This document shows positions 38,201 to 62,400 of a DNA stretch of 64,000 nucleotides, piece by piece. A model generated the notes under the pieces. That model had not been told where the DNA came from and searched no databases. It saw only the letters and a list, made by a program, of their open reading frames with translations. Source of the stretch: Paragorgia papillata (taxonomy: Eukaryota > Cnidaria > Anthozoa > Scleralcyonacea > Coralliidae); the NCBI GenBank assembly GCA_035771165.1, contig JAWNZC010000347.1, positions 1,400,501 to 1,464,500 on the forward strand, in the 5' to 3' direction. Each line of letters begins with the position of its first letter. Positions within the stretch are counted from its first letter, which is position 1. The translations under genes were made by a program, and so were the position numbers.

Positions 38201-38973
38201 ATGGCGGTGCTGATGATATGGATGGTGATGGATGATGATGGTGGTGATGGATGATGATGGTGGTGATGGATGATGATGGTGGTGATGGATGATGATGGTG
38301 GTGATGTATGATGGTGATGGATGATGATGATGGTGGTGCATGATGATGATGGTGGCGGTGCACGATGATGGTGCTTGATGATGATGGTGGTGGTGGTGGT
38401 GGTGATGTATGATGATGGTGATGGATGATGATGGTGGTGGTGCATGATGATGGTGGTGGGGCATGATGATGATGATGGTGGTGGTGCATGATGATGATGA
38501 TGGTGGTGCATGATGGTGGTGGTGGTGCATGATGATGGTGGTGGTGCATGATGATGGTGGTTGCGATATATGATGATGGTGCTTGATGATGATGGTGGTG
38601 GTGATGTATGATGGTGATGGATGATGATGGTGGTTGATGATAATGATGATGGTGGATGGTCGTGGTGTATGATGATGATAATGGTGGTGCATGAATGATG
38701 GTGGACGATGATAGTGGTAGATGATGGTTGTAGTGGGTGTTAACGAATAACGACTCCTTGTTTTTTTTTTAGAAAGCTGAAAAAGAAAACGATGAATGTA
38801 AAAGACAACAGGAAGCCCAGCGACAAGCTGAGATAATGTTAAGCCAGAAAAACAAAGCTAAAACGATGCCATCATTAGAGAAAGCCTGGGGTTACACAAA
38901 TGACTCTGATGCATACGAGTTAGAAGATGAGGATGACTCCACATCAGGAACAGATGGCTCTGATTCCTCTTGA
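19541..38973 (+). CDS. FMNL: Diaphanous-related formin, FMNL-like
   Basis: Actin nucleation and elongation factor. 27 exons, all GT-AG and in phase, 946 aa: 19541-19748, 21040-21095, 21838-21921, 22072-22247, 22931-23102, 24024-24074, 24161-24259, 24470-24616, 25664-25780, 26194-26325, 27138-27164, 27817-27861, 27972-28040, 28698-28809, 29601-29645, 31490-31590, 32114-32225, 33133-33192, 33272-33399, 33762-33830, 34605-34691, 34815-34883, 35601-35681, 36621-36747, 37000-37100, 37998-38162, 38773-38973. Order: disordered start; GBD/FH3 about residues 70-370 (WLREFLEEP, EHMCLMCLKALM); coiled coil about 375-460; short FH1 Pro tracts about 481-510; FH2 from PILNW (Trp535, lasso) through GNYMN (728-732) and KKGIDLTKTE, an FMNL-like motif, to about 880; acidic Ser/Asp tail. 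No DAD-like sequence seen. Alternative in-frame start at 19562. Confidence 0.88.
21240..21312 (-). mobile_element. LINE-like 3' tail fragment
   Basis: On the minus strand it ends CAAATAAAGTTATTCATTCA, a (TTCA)n tail typical of a non-LTR retrotransposon. A longer copy is at 44733-45150. Formin intron 2. Confidence 0.5.
21650..21718. repeat. Short hairpin AACCCCTATTAA
   Basis: AACCCCTATTAATTAGCGGC and GTGGCCACTTAATAGGGGTT pair into a 66-bp stem-loop; probably a tiny foldback MITE. Confidence 0.65.
23158..23212 (+). repeat. (AT)n microsatellite
   Basis: About 50 bp of alternating AT in formin intron 5. Shorter AT tracts recur at 23586-23602 and 23884-23904. Confidence 0.95.
23214..23585 (+). 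repeat. Direct repeat of a 93-bp segment
   Basis: CTACAGACACGGTGTTTCGC through CACATGCGATC occurs at about 23214-23306 and again at 23492-23584, separated by about 185 bp. The second copy differs by a single inserted base near TTTTCATC. Confidence 0.8.
24695..25560 (+). repeat. Long (ATCACC)/(CATCAT) microsatellite
   Basis: About 860 bp of CACCATCATAT-type units in formin intron 8. It yields His/Ser/Pro/Ile open frames that are not genes. Confidence 0.95.
25857..25935 (-). repeat. Dispersed repeat, empty-site copy
   Basis: The reverse complement (GGCCATTGGGTTATCAGTAT followed by CTAAATACCGTCATATG) matches the flanks of the insertion at 46529-46778, without the insertion. Confidence 0.7.
25950..26092 (-). 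mobile_element. Degenerate 5S-derived SINE fragment
   Basis: Shares GGAGGGAGGAAAACTGGAGA, TCTACTCACATGA and CGAATACTAACCCC with the 5S-headed SINEs at 36275 and 40083, but is truncated and diverged. Formin intron 9. Confidence 0.6.
26365..26682. mobile_element. TATAGTCAAACCGGATG MITE (copy 2)
   Basis: Same family as 241-648. Inner arms TATCGAACTTCACATAACAT and complement form a strong hairpin. Formin intron 10, abutting the next element. Confidence 0.7.
26696..26980. mobile_element. TAGTCAATCGAGATATGG MITE (copy 2)
   Basis: 285 bp with inverted ends ATAGTCAATCGAGATATGGT and complement. Its right half is almost identical to the element at 10151-10336 in DRC3. Confidence 0.75.
27250..27745. 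mobile_element. Foldback cluster in formin intron 11
   Basis: 27270-27560 is built of inverted CAACATTGTTGCGTTGCAAG motifs with arms ACCACCCACCTCAAACATTG and complement. 27590-27735 is a second foldback with arms AATGGCCGCCGAATTAAAAT and ATTCAGCGGCCATTT. Confidence 0.7.
28202..28590. mobile_element. MITE with TAGGGACTTTAAGA ends
   Basis: Inverted ends TAGGGACTTTAAGA and TCTTAAAGTCCCTA (one base off), followed inward by ACAACGACTACGACTACGG and its complement. 389 bp, no coding capacity. Formin intron 13. Confidence 0.75.
28842..28952 (+). repeat. Degenerate CTGTA/CTGCA pentanucleotide tract
   Basis: Units drift from CTGTA through CTGCG to CGGCA. It follows the FH1 exon of the formin gene. 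Confidence 0.75.
28963..29226 (-). mobile_element. tRNA-headed SINE
   Basis: On the minus strand the head reads TGGCACAGTGGTTAGTGC (A box) and GGTTCGATTCC (B box), followed by a body containing AGGAAACCTGTGG, CGGAGTACCTGGAGG and TCCAGTAAGGGACC. A tail-only relative is at 16971-17120. It is SINE-like rather than a functional tRNA because the cloverleaf stems do not close. Confidence 0.65.
30424..30508 (-). mobile_element. TTAACACTTTGA family, partial copy
   Basis: Contains GAGGCCTGGACTGTGCTGAA, TCTGGCGTTAGCCAGA and GACTCGTCTTCAGGCTTCAA; one end is diverged. Formin intron 15. Confidence 0.65.
30590..30750. mobile_element. PIF/Harbinger-like MITE (copy 1)
   Basis: Ends GGGGGCTTTCCATTTAAACG and CAATTGGAAAGCGCCC match, in reverse orientation, the element at 53315-53456. 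Core CGGTTAGACCGGTAAGTCCG. Confidence 0.75.
31060..31375. repeat. GTCGAATTTAAT inverted repeats
   Basis: Arms CGTCGAATTTCAGTCGAATT and AATTAAATTCGTCTGAATTA with several further CGAATTTAAT copies between them. Probably a decayed foldback element in formin intron 15. Confidence 0.55.
31673..32007. mobile_element. TTTAAAGTGCCTATG foldback MITE
   Basis: A palindrome of about 335 bp related to 4563-4915, with ends TTTAAAGTGCCTATGTCATG and complement. Formin intron 16, about 100 bp before exon 17. Confidence 0.8.
32230..33095 (+). mobile_element. Composite repeat with GTTGTTCACG array (copy 1)
   Basis: Flank modules (CGAGCCAGCCCAGGTACCCG at left; GCCAGCCCAGGTAGGTGAGC and CACAAAGCGAGATCTCGGCT at right) enclose about 32345-32815 of ACAACTTGTTCAC-type inverted motifs. 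Copy 2 at 47930-48790 carries the inner array in the opposite orientation. Formin intron 17. Confidence 0.7.
33395..33735 (+). repeat. (ACCATACCAC)n satellite
   Basis: About 340 bp of ACACCATACC-type units beginning just after formin exon 19's donor. Confidence 0.95.
33945..34021 (+). mobile_element. TTAACACTTTGA family, 5'-truncated copy
   Basis: Begins GTATTTTATTCTGGCCAACG and ends AGGCCTCAAAGTGTTAA. Formin intron 20. Confidence 0.65.
34228..34384. mobile_element. Foldback MITE with AACAAATAGATTCCATTT ends
   Basis: Arms AACAAATAGATTCCATTTCG and AAATGGAATCTATTTGTT, continuing through GTCTGTTCAGTTATAGAT and complement. Confidence 0.8.
34960..35125 (+). repeat. Dispersed repeat TCACTCACGTGATCGGTGG (copy 1)
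   Basis: About 165 bp recurring at 37645-37790: shares CACGTGATCGGTGG, GGTACACCAATATGGCC and GACGTCAGRTGAAAAC. Likely a MITE or SINE remnant in formin introns 22 and 25. Confidence 0.65.
35290..35440 (-). mobile_element. tRNA-derived SINE (family 2, copy 1)
   Basis: Minus strand: GTGGCTCAATGGTTAGATCG (A-box region) and GGTTCGAACCC (B box), preceded by CAACCTTAGCTCTCCATCTG-like sequence. Copies at 49190-49320 (-) and 49875-49995 (+). Confidence 0.65.
36275..36582 (-). mobile_element. 5S rRNA-derived SINE (SINE3-type), copy 1
   Basis: The minus strand begins AGCACGGGTGGGGTGTGCTG and carries the 5S internal promoter: GTTAAGCCCGGTTAGACGGG (box A region) and TTAGTACTTGGATGGGTGAC (intermediate element and box C). 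The body has GGAGAACCCGGCG and a tail ending near GGCCACGTTG. Formin intron 23. Confidence 0.85.
37462..37638. mobile_element. TTAA-flanked MITE, GCCCGTTTTCCACTAGGC ends
   Basis: Borders TTAA at 37462 and 37635. Ends GCCCGTTTTCCACTAGGCGA and GCCTAGTGGAAAACGGGC, inner arms TTTTTTCGCGCGAAGCGA. A clean foldback with TTAA duplication in formin intron 25. Confidence 0.85.
38178..38735 (+). repeat. (GATGATGGTG)n satellite
   Basis: About 560 bp in the last formin intron, complementary in sense to the ATCACC tract of intron 8. It yields His-rich frames on the minus strand that are not genes. Confidence 0.95.
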
Positions 38974-39232
38974 AAAACAAAACAACATTGAGGAGATGCT
39001 ACATGTAAGTACCAGTATCACCTGATCGAGTTGGTTTAACTTTAGCTAGACTGCGAGCCGTCCCTCAATTTTCCCTCGTTTGAGCGAAGCAACTTATTGC
39101 TTTTGTCTTGGCTATATAGTTCCACCCGAGAGCTTACGAGACAAAAGAAAATGTCACTTGCCTTCGCGCGACATTTGTTGCCAAACCGCCTTTATATACA
39201 CTAAAATTCGTATTGCACACTTCTATACCGGT

Positions 39233-39447
39233 TTAACACTTTGAAGCCTGAAGACGAGTCTTTAGTATTTTATTCTGCCTAACGCCAGACGATTTTATTC
39301 AGCACAGGGAGAGGTCCAGGCCTCAAAGTGTTAAAACCTATCTCTTTAACACTTTGAAGCCTGAAGACGAGTCTTTAGTATTTTATTCTGGCTAACGCCA
39401 GACGATTTTATTCAGCACAGGGAGAGGTCCAAGCCTCAAAGTGTTAA
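39233..39447 (+). mobile_element. Two TTAACACTTTGA elements in tandem
   Basis: Two near-identical 102-bp copies (39233-39334, 39346-39447), each TTAACACTTTGAAGCCTGAA ... GCCTCAAAGTGTTAA with central CTGGCTAACGCCAGACG. They are separated by 11 bp. The first has one base change in the palindrome (CTGCCTAACG). Confidence 0.85.
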
Positions 39448-39851
39448 TCGATTTTGAAGTCACAAAATGAAGAAAAATGGCAAATCTAAAGCAGAATTGC
39501 AGATGTATTTAAACTGAACAGTAATATAATAAATATCTCATTGAATCATATAATACGGCCGAGAATTTTATTCGTCTCTCGCAGAAATGACAACTCTTTA
39601 TGGTACTTTTTACTCTTTTTCATTCTCACATTGTGGATATAATTGACCTAAATTAAATGTTTTAATCAATAGGCTGAATAGAACGTATCATTCATTGACC
39701 TGTGAGAGGAACTGCGACCTTCCAAACGTTAACACTATCGTTTTGATCTCATTCCAACCAAAGCATTCTTTATTCTGTCCTCAACTGAAAGATCCGCAGC
39801 TAAGATGTGGAACCTGTAAACACAATTATAAAAAAAAAACCATTTTTTTTC

Positions 39852-40758
39852 TTAAAGTGCTTACGCAGCGAAAATGAAGTTCAAAAGAAACTCTCTTATT
39901 TGAGAAAACGTTTGAATTTATAAAGATGGACGTTTACAGTTTGTCCTTATCTCACTTCGACTTCGTTCTTGAGATATTGAGATTTGTTTTATATGTAAAT
40001 ACATAGTTAATTAATTAAAGGTCTTTAATTAGAATACATCAAACGTGTATCTTTACAATCAAATTACTCGTAAGGATTTTTCAATGTGGCCGTGTCGAGG
40101 CATATCAAAGGCGCTTTAAGCAGCCGCCATACGACACAGTTCAGACCACGGATCCCAGCTAAGCCCTAGGCGTTGATTTTACGGAGGGAGGAAAACCGGA
40201 GAACCCGGCGAAAAACCCTCGGAGCACAGGAAAGATCAACTAAACTCTACTCACATGAGTCCCAAGCTCGAGAACGGGTTTGTTCCCAGACGGTCACCCA
40301 TCCAAGTACTAACCCCGTCTAACAGGGCTTAACTATTGGTGAGAGGCAGCGCCCTAACAGCACACGCCATCCGTGCTCCCCTAACTAAGCTAAATAACAT
40401 CACTTAGACGACGTCACACTGCATAATGACTTGTTGGAAAATCTTGAATATCAATTTGAGATTATTTAACGAAATCACTTTTAACTGTGCATGTGCTTCT
40501 GTGTATCGCAGGATACTATACATGAAAAGTTTCAAGTGATTTACTTGAATTATTGCAAGAATAGACATGATTTTCCAACATGTCATAATATACAGTGTGA
40601 CGTCTAAGTGATGTTATTTGCATATCACGCAAATCTCAATATCTAAAGAGCGAACTGAGATATGGAAGAGCTGCAAACGTCAATCTTTATAACTTCAAAA
40701 ATTATTTTAAATAAGAGAGTCTCTCCCGAACTTATTTTTCGCTGCATAAGCCCTCTAA
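39852..40758. mobile_element. TIR element hosting a nested 5S SINE
   Basis: Inverted outer parts: TTACGCAGCGAAAATGAAGT with TTATTTTTCGCTGCATAAG, and further in, GAGATATTGAGATTTG with CAAATCTCAATATCT. The SINE at 40083-40378 interrupts the left half. Confidence 0.65.
40083..40378 (-). mobile_element. 5S rRNA-derived SINE, copy 2 (nested)
   Basis: About 90% like copy 1 by eye: minus-strand AGCACGGATGGCGTGTGCTG, GTTAAGCCCTGTTAGACGGG and TTAGTACTTGGATGGGTGAC, then the same body and the GTGTCGTATGGCGGCTGC tail. Confidence 0.85.
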
Positions 40759-41514
40759 TGTCATTATTTTAATGTTAACTTTATTAGCCTAATCAATTTT
40801 CCTAATTTCTTCCCTATTCCCCTCAAGGAAAGTCATGAAAACTGAAGACAGCGACGTCGCCTGCCTACTCTAGCAGTGACACTCGAGAAAGTACAAGTCA
40901 GGATTAAGGTAACAAGTACACAAAATGAGGAGAGCTTGTTTCCCCTCAAAAAAATGAGAGAAACCTTGTTCCAGAAAATGAGACCAAAACCCGTTTCCTG
41001 AAAATAGATACTTTCCATGTTCGAAAATAAACAATCCATACTTACACATCAAAATTCAAAAAACACAATTTGATAATTGTAAATAATGTAGTTATTTTGT
41101 ATATTTTAACGCGTTGTTGATCAACACGTTGTTGACCTTTAACGGAGCAAAACACTTTGTTTTGTATTGATAATTATTCTTTCAAGTGTCAAAAAGAAAT
41201 TTTAATCACCTTATCACAAACTGTGAGGCACACACGAGGTGAAGCCGCGGTTTTTATATCGGATAAAACACGAACTGCGAGTGTATTGAACGGCTTCAAA
41301 AACGAACCACTTGGTAAGTTGATTGGCGTAGTAAGTTTGAAAAATAACCTTGTCTAAGCCGAGAAAATCAAAGCTAAAGTTTATGTAAATCAGGAGGTAT
41401 CTTTATCACATATAAAGACACGATACGGTCATGATTTTCTTTTGTGTTTTCCTCATGAATTATTAATGAGTTTTTGAATCTTATTTCTTCAATAAGGTAT
41501 AGTAATTGTTCTAC

Positions 41515-57624
<16,110 letters not shown>

Positions 57625-57691
57625 GTCCTATTAAATGTGGTGAGGCACCTAAAAACAAACATTTAGACATATATTTATACTCCTGCATGGA

Positions 57692-57825
57692 TGCTTGTTT
57701 ATGATTGGCTGGTATGGGGTCATAGATACTTGTTTATGATTGGCTGACATGGGGTCATAGATGCTTGTTTATGATTGGCTGACATGGAGTTATAGATGCT
57801 TGTTTATGATTGGCTGGTATACCAT
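57692..57825 (-). promoter_or_regulatory. Four 35-bp repeats each with an NF-Y-type CCAAT box, COG7 promoter
   Basis: TGATTGGCTG, the inverse of CAGCCAATCA, occurs at 57702, 57737, 57772 and 57807, exactly 35 bp apart, within near-identical units (GCTTGTTTATGATTGGCTGG...). The nearest box is 78 nt upstream of the COG7 start codon. The decamer fits the NF-Y consensus. The promoter role is inference from position. Confidence 0.65.
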
Positions 57826-59441
57826 ATGGTTATATATAGTGCAGTAAATTGTAATTGTTTAACTCATGATTCCTGCCTGAGCTGGCCAAAAATGGCCCCT
57901 TTTGTGTTTTACTCTCAAACTTAGCCCAAAATACACAGAGGTTTTAGCAAAATATGTTGATAGCATGTGTGCCATTGTACCCATGCAAGTGAGCGCAAAT
58001 AGATATAATTATAGATGTGATATATAAATGGTATATTTACTCTAATGCCAGATAATTTTATGCATTAAAGGGAGAACCCTCACACACCCAGTGTATTTAT
58101 AATAAATTCTATCCATGATAAATGGAAACACCACATTCAATATTGTCCATCTACAAAGCTATAAACAAACCAGCCTAAGTCAACAGGCAACAGGCTATAG
58201 CCATAACTGAAGGTGTTGTTTCCACAAATTGTCATTCATTAGAGTCATCACCGTGTAAAAAGTCGAGAAAGATTGATAAAAATTGTAAAAATAATTTTTA
58301 GACAACCATTTTCTAAATATATCTCTTCATAGAATCTCAAACTTAATAGTACAGATCTAAGGAAGACAAAAAACAGTTACCGTTCAGAAATTATATTTAA
58401 ATCCTACCTGGATCAAATATTTTAAGAAAACATAAGATGGATGATTGTTATTTCAAGGAAAACCCGATCTTTGTAAAGTGTTACACTGTTATGGTAGCCA
58501 TATTGACTACGCGCTTGGTAAACAATAGAGTACTGGGACGAGTCTAAATTTTTGCCAAGGCGGATAATAAATGCGCGCGTATTATTTGTATTCAACAGTC
58601 CAAGCCTTACATGAGCTGATATCATTTAATTTTATTGATTTTTCAGATTGTAATATCTTTAGTCTGTCTCAATTTAACGATTTATTTACCTGACTGTTTC
58701 ATGATTTTACCTGAATTTTTTTCTTCACCTGAGTTGGAGGGGGGGGGGTGCATGTAGCACCCCACACACACACACACACGCTACGTCCCTGGTCCTGTTC
58801 CAAGAGCCTTCCCCGATACACCTGTGTGCATGTTTAGCACTTCTACCACAAACAGCATTGCCACAAACACACAGACAGACGCACAGACAAACAGACAGAT
58901 GCATGGATAAAGTAAACAGATGCACAGACAGACAGATACACAGACACACAGACAAACAGACAAACAGACAAACAGACAAACAGACAAACAAACAAACAAA
59001 CAGACAGACAGACAGACAGATAAACAGACAAACATATAGACAGACGGCACAGACAAATTGGCGCAGACAAACAGACAAAGAAACAAACAGACAGAGAGAC
59101 ACAGCCAAACACACAGACAGACAAACAAACAAACGCGCAGACAGACGCACAGACAAACAAACAAACAAACGAACAGACAAACGAACGAACGAACAGACAA
59201 ACGAACGAACGAACGAACGAACGAACGAACAGACAAACACGTACCCATTTTGAAATTGCGCGCCAAGTCTAAACGGTGAGTCTAAACACTGATATGGCCT
59301 GGTAACGAGACAGTGCCCAGACTTCGCATTTCTTCAAAGAAGCTATTATGGCGCTCCATCAGCAAGTTTTGTAAAAGATCTTTTTTGGCAATTGTACTCA
59401 CTGAGCTTATTCACTTTGAGATAATGCTACTATGAAGTGGT
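57826..59441. other. COG7-SMG1 divergent intergenic region
   Basis: No gene seen. A diverged TTAA-type element fragment near 58040-58075, and a tetranucleotide repeat at 58850-59235. TTGCGCGCCAAG at about 59256-59267 resembles an E2F-type site 175 bp before the SMG1 ATG. Confidence 0.45.
58850..59235 (+). repeat. (CAGA/CAAA/CGAA)n microsatellite
   Basis: About 385 bp of ACAGACAA, AACAAACA and finally ACGAACGA units between the COG7 and SMG1 starts. It produces Cys/Leu/Val-rich frames on the minus strand that are not genes. Confidence 0.95.
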
Positions 59442-62400
59442 ATGAGTACACGAAACCAAGGCCGTGGTAGGCAGGCTCGTAAAGAGCGCCCTTTTAATAA
59501 AGAAAGAGCTCGAGATACGTCCGTGCCTGTGGACTCGACGCGTAGTACTGGCAGTTTAATACGAAATGAAACTCGATTTGGAGACGTTGGGAAAAGTCGA
59601 AAGCATCGCGAGAACAAAGCAGATGAAGTTCCAAACAAACAGAGGGATAAAAACTACGAGTCTTCTGGAAAATTATCAACGACTGACTCAAAAGAAAGGA
59701 GTAAACCGGAGAGTGGACGACGAATTGAGAAAGGCACCTATCGCGAGAAAAACAATACGTTGATACAATTAAGCAGAGATGGCCATCGTGAATTGACGAA
59801 AGGTAACCGTTTATGAGAATTTAATAGAAAAATTATTATAAATTAATTTATAATATATAATAAGTGCTTGGTAGTAGGGGATTCAATTGTAAAAAAAAGT
59901 ACTCATTACTAATGTTCCTAAAATTCCTGTAAATTACAGAAATTAAGTCCAGGAAATGTAAACTTTGATAATTAGATTGAACAATATAAATATAGATTGA
60001 TATATTAAGAGATTATTAACCGAGAACGAGGGCTGTACGGGAAAATATCAGACTGACATCTTGACAGTACGGACCGAGCCGCAGGCAAGGTTCGTACAAA
60101 AAAAGACCGAGGTCTAATATTTTCCCGTACAGACCAAGTAAACAAGGTTAATAAAGCATTTATTATATGGCTATTTCAAGTTTTTCGATAATTATTGTAT
60201 CAAAATTAGTGTTAAAACCTTCCGGATACGGAAAAAGATGGACCGTGGTCTGGATACGCATTTTTATGGACCGTGCGTTGACCAATCAGAAGTCAGGATA
60301 TTACAAAGCCATATAATAAAATGTATTAATGTAATTATGTCTAATAATGATTGGTTAGGTTAATAAGGTGGCTCCTAGGCCCTAGGGTTCTATATCCACA
60401 CATGAGCTGCGGCTACTGGTAGATTGCAGAATATTAGGGGATTTAGGGCTGTTTATATGAATTTAAAGCTAAATTATACTTTAGGGAAGCACGGGTGGTG
60501 TGTGCTGTTAGCGTGCTGCCTCTCACGAAAAAGTTAAGCCCGGTTAGACGGGGTTAGTACTTGGATGGGTGATCGCTTGAGAATCACCCCGTTGTCGAGC
60601 TTGGAACTTATGTGAGTAGAGTTATAGTTGATCTCTCCTGTGCTTCGAGGGTTTTTCACCGGGTTCTCCAGTTTTTCTCCCTCCATAAAATCAAAACCTA
60701 ACATCTTTATCACTGGTTAATCACTTGTTAACCCATTGCTGCCTTGGATGTATGAGGGTTCTCTTAGGCTGATGTGGTATATCGATAATTATCTTTTTTT
60801 TTTCAAATACCGATTACTCCGTATTTCAATTTTCAAATATCGATATATATCAATACGGTAATACCAAAATTTTTGATATCAGTAAATTTCGGTATTATTG
60901 GTATGGTACTACGGTATTGCGTTTATGTTATTAAAAACGTCATATCGCAGTATTGCGGCGATAACATGTTGCCTTAAAAATTGTCCTTAAAATTGACCCA
61001 TGTATTTTGTCACGTTACCCTCACCACAGCTGGTCAAGTACCATAAAGCCAGATTTACACCACAAAAAAAGGCTAACTTTTTTTGTGAAAACCTGTGACA
61101 TTTTTGTTGTTTAACGGAAAAATACACATTAAGTTTCTATTGCCTGCATCAGCCTAGGTTCTCTCTTTGACAAGTAAAAGGGCCATTTTAAATTGGTTGG
61201 TAATGGTTTAGGGTTAATCAGCCATCAGTAGCAAGATAGAAACTGTACAGAGCCACGTTAAGTATATGGTACTATAATTATTATAATGCTACCCCAACAG
61301 TTGGTGGTGGCAAACATTTGCTAAATTTAGCAAGGCATAAATCATCTAGTATTATTTAGCTTTTTCTGGCATGCCAAAATTTTAAAGAGATATTTGTCTT
61401 TTCAGATCGCAGACTAAGCAACTTTAATGATGATTCTCCATTATCTGTCATGGTGCGGCAGATTTCCAGAGAAACAGATTGTGAGAAGAGATTGGCAACT
61501 GCTAAAAAACTTGAAGAGTTTGTAAGCCAGCCAGCAAATTTCCAGGTCAGACAAAGTTAAACTTAATTACAAAGATGCCGATGTTATGATCATGGAAGCA
61601 TACACGTGTTATTATGCTACCATTAATTTTTATATCACTGTAATTTGTAAATTATTATTTTTTAGGCTGTGATAAAAGTTCTAGATGACATTCTAGTATT
61701 CACTGAGGCAATTTTTCGTGAAAGGTATTTTCTTTTTGCTGTTTATCAACTGAAGTTTAATCCTTTGATGCAAGGACGTAGCCAGGATTTTGATGCTTCC
61801 CCGGGAAATTTTGAAATCGAGAGTCACTGAAATGCCATTTCTCACACTGGGTTGCCGTGTTGATCTGCCACCGCAAAGAACAAAACAAGCGTCTAGACAT
61901 CTTTCGATCCGATAAGTATTACTACTTTTTAGAATTCCAAGCGAAGAAAACGCTTGAAGGTTTAACTAAAGGCACTGCGAAAAATAACGCTGCTCACACA
62001 ATGGTGGCAAAGAACAAAAAGATGCCAAACAATTAACACGTGATGTTAAATACTAATTCGCCCTAGGCCCCCAGTGTGAGAAACACGTTTCTCATTTCTT
62101 TCGTAAACTCAGCCAGTGAGAAACTCCAATTCCTGGCTTTTGGGGGAAGATTTTACAGACTCTAAAGGTTAAAAAAATGTCATATAAAATACTCAAAACA
62201 CACTCAAACGTCATGCATACACTGAGTAGATTGAATACACTGTTTACAGTTTATTTCCTGACATAATTCACATTGCATCAGTTTTGTAGTTACATGTCTG
62301 TTGTTTTATATCTAAAGGGGGGGGGGAGCCGTAGCTACGTCCCTGCTTTGATGCCTGGATACGGATTTAAACACCTATATTATAATACCATTTCATGCAA

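Larger units (their letters stand above)
38974..41514. other. Formin-COG7 tail-to-tail intergenic region
   Basis: No gene seen. Two tandem TTAACACTTTGA elements at 39233-39334 and 39346-39447, AATAAA near 39527 as a candidate formin poly(A) signal, and a long TIR element at about 39852-40758 with a nested 5S SINE. 40834-40930 on the minus strand could hold an alternative last COG7 exon (see findings). Confidence 0.6.

Noticed and set aside
37983..38692. Histidine-rich frames (up to 210 codons)
   Set aside because: Translation of the GATGATGGTG satellite on the strand opposite the formin gene. The apparent non-repeat tail is antisense to formin exon 26.
58725..59266. Cys-Leu-Phe-Val-rich frames resembling membrane proteins
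   Set aside because: They come from the (CAGA/CAAA)n tract; composition is wholly explained by the repeat.
60526..60600. A functional 5S rRNA gene
   Set aside because: Only the 3' promoter-bearing half resembles 5S rRNA, and it continues into a common SINE body shared with other copies.
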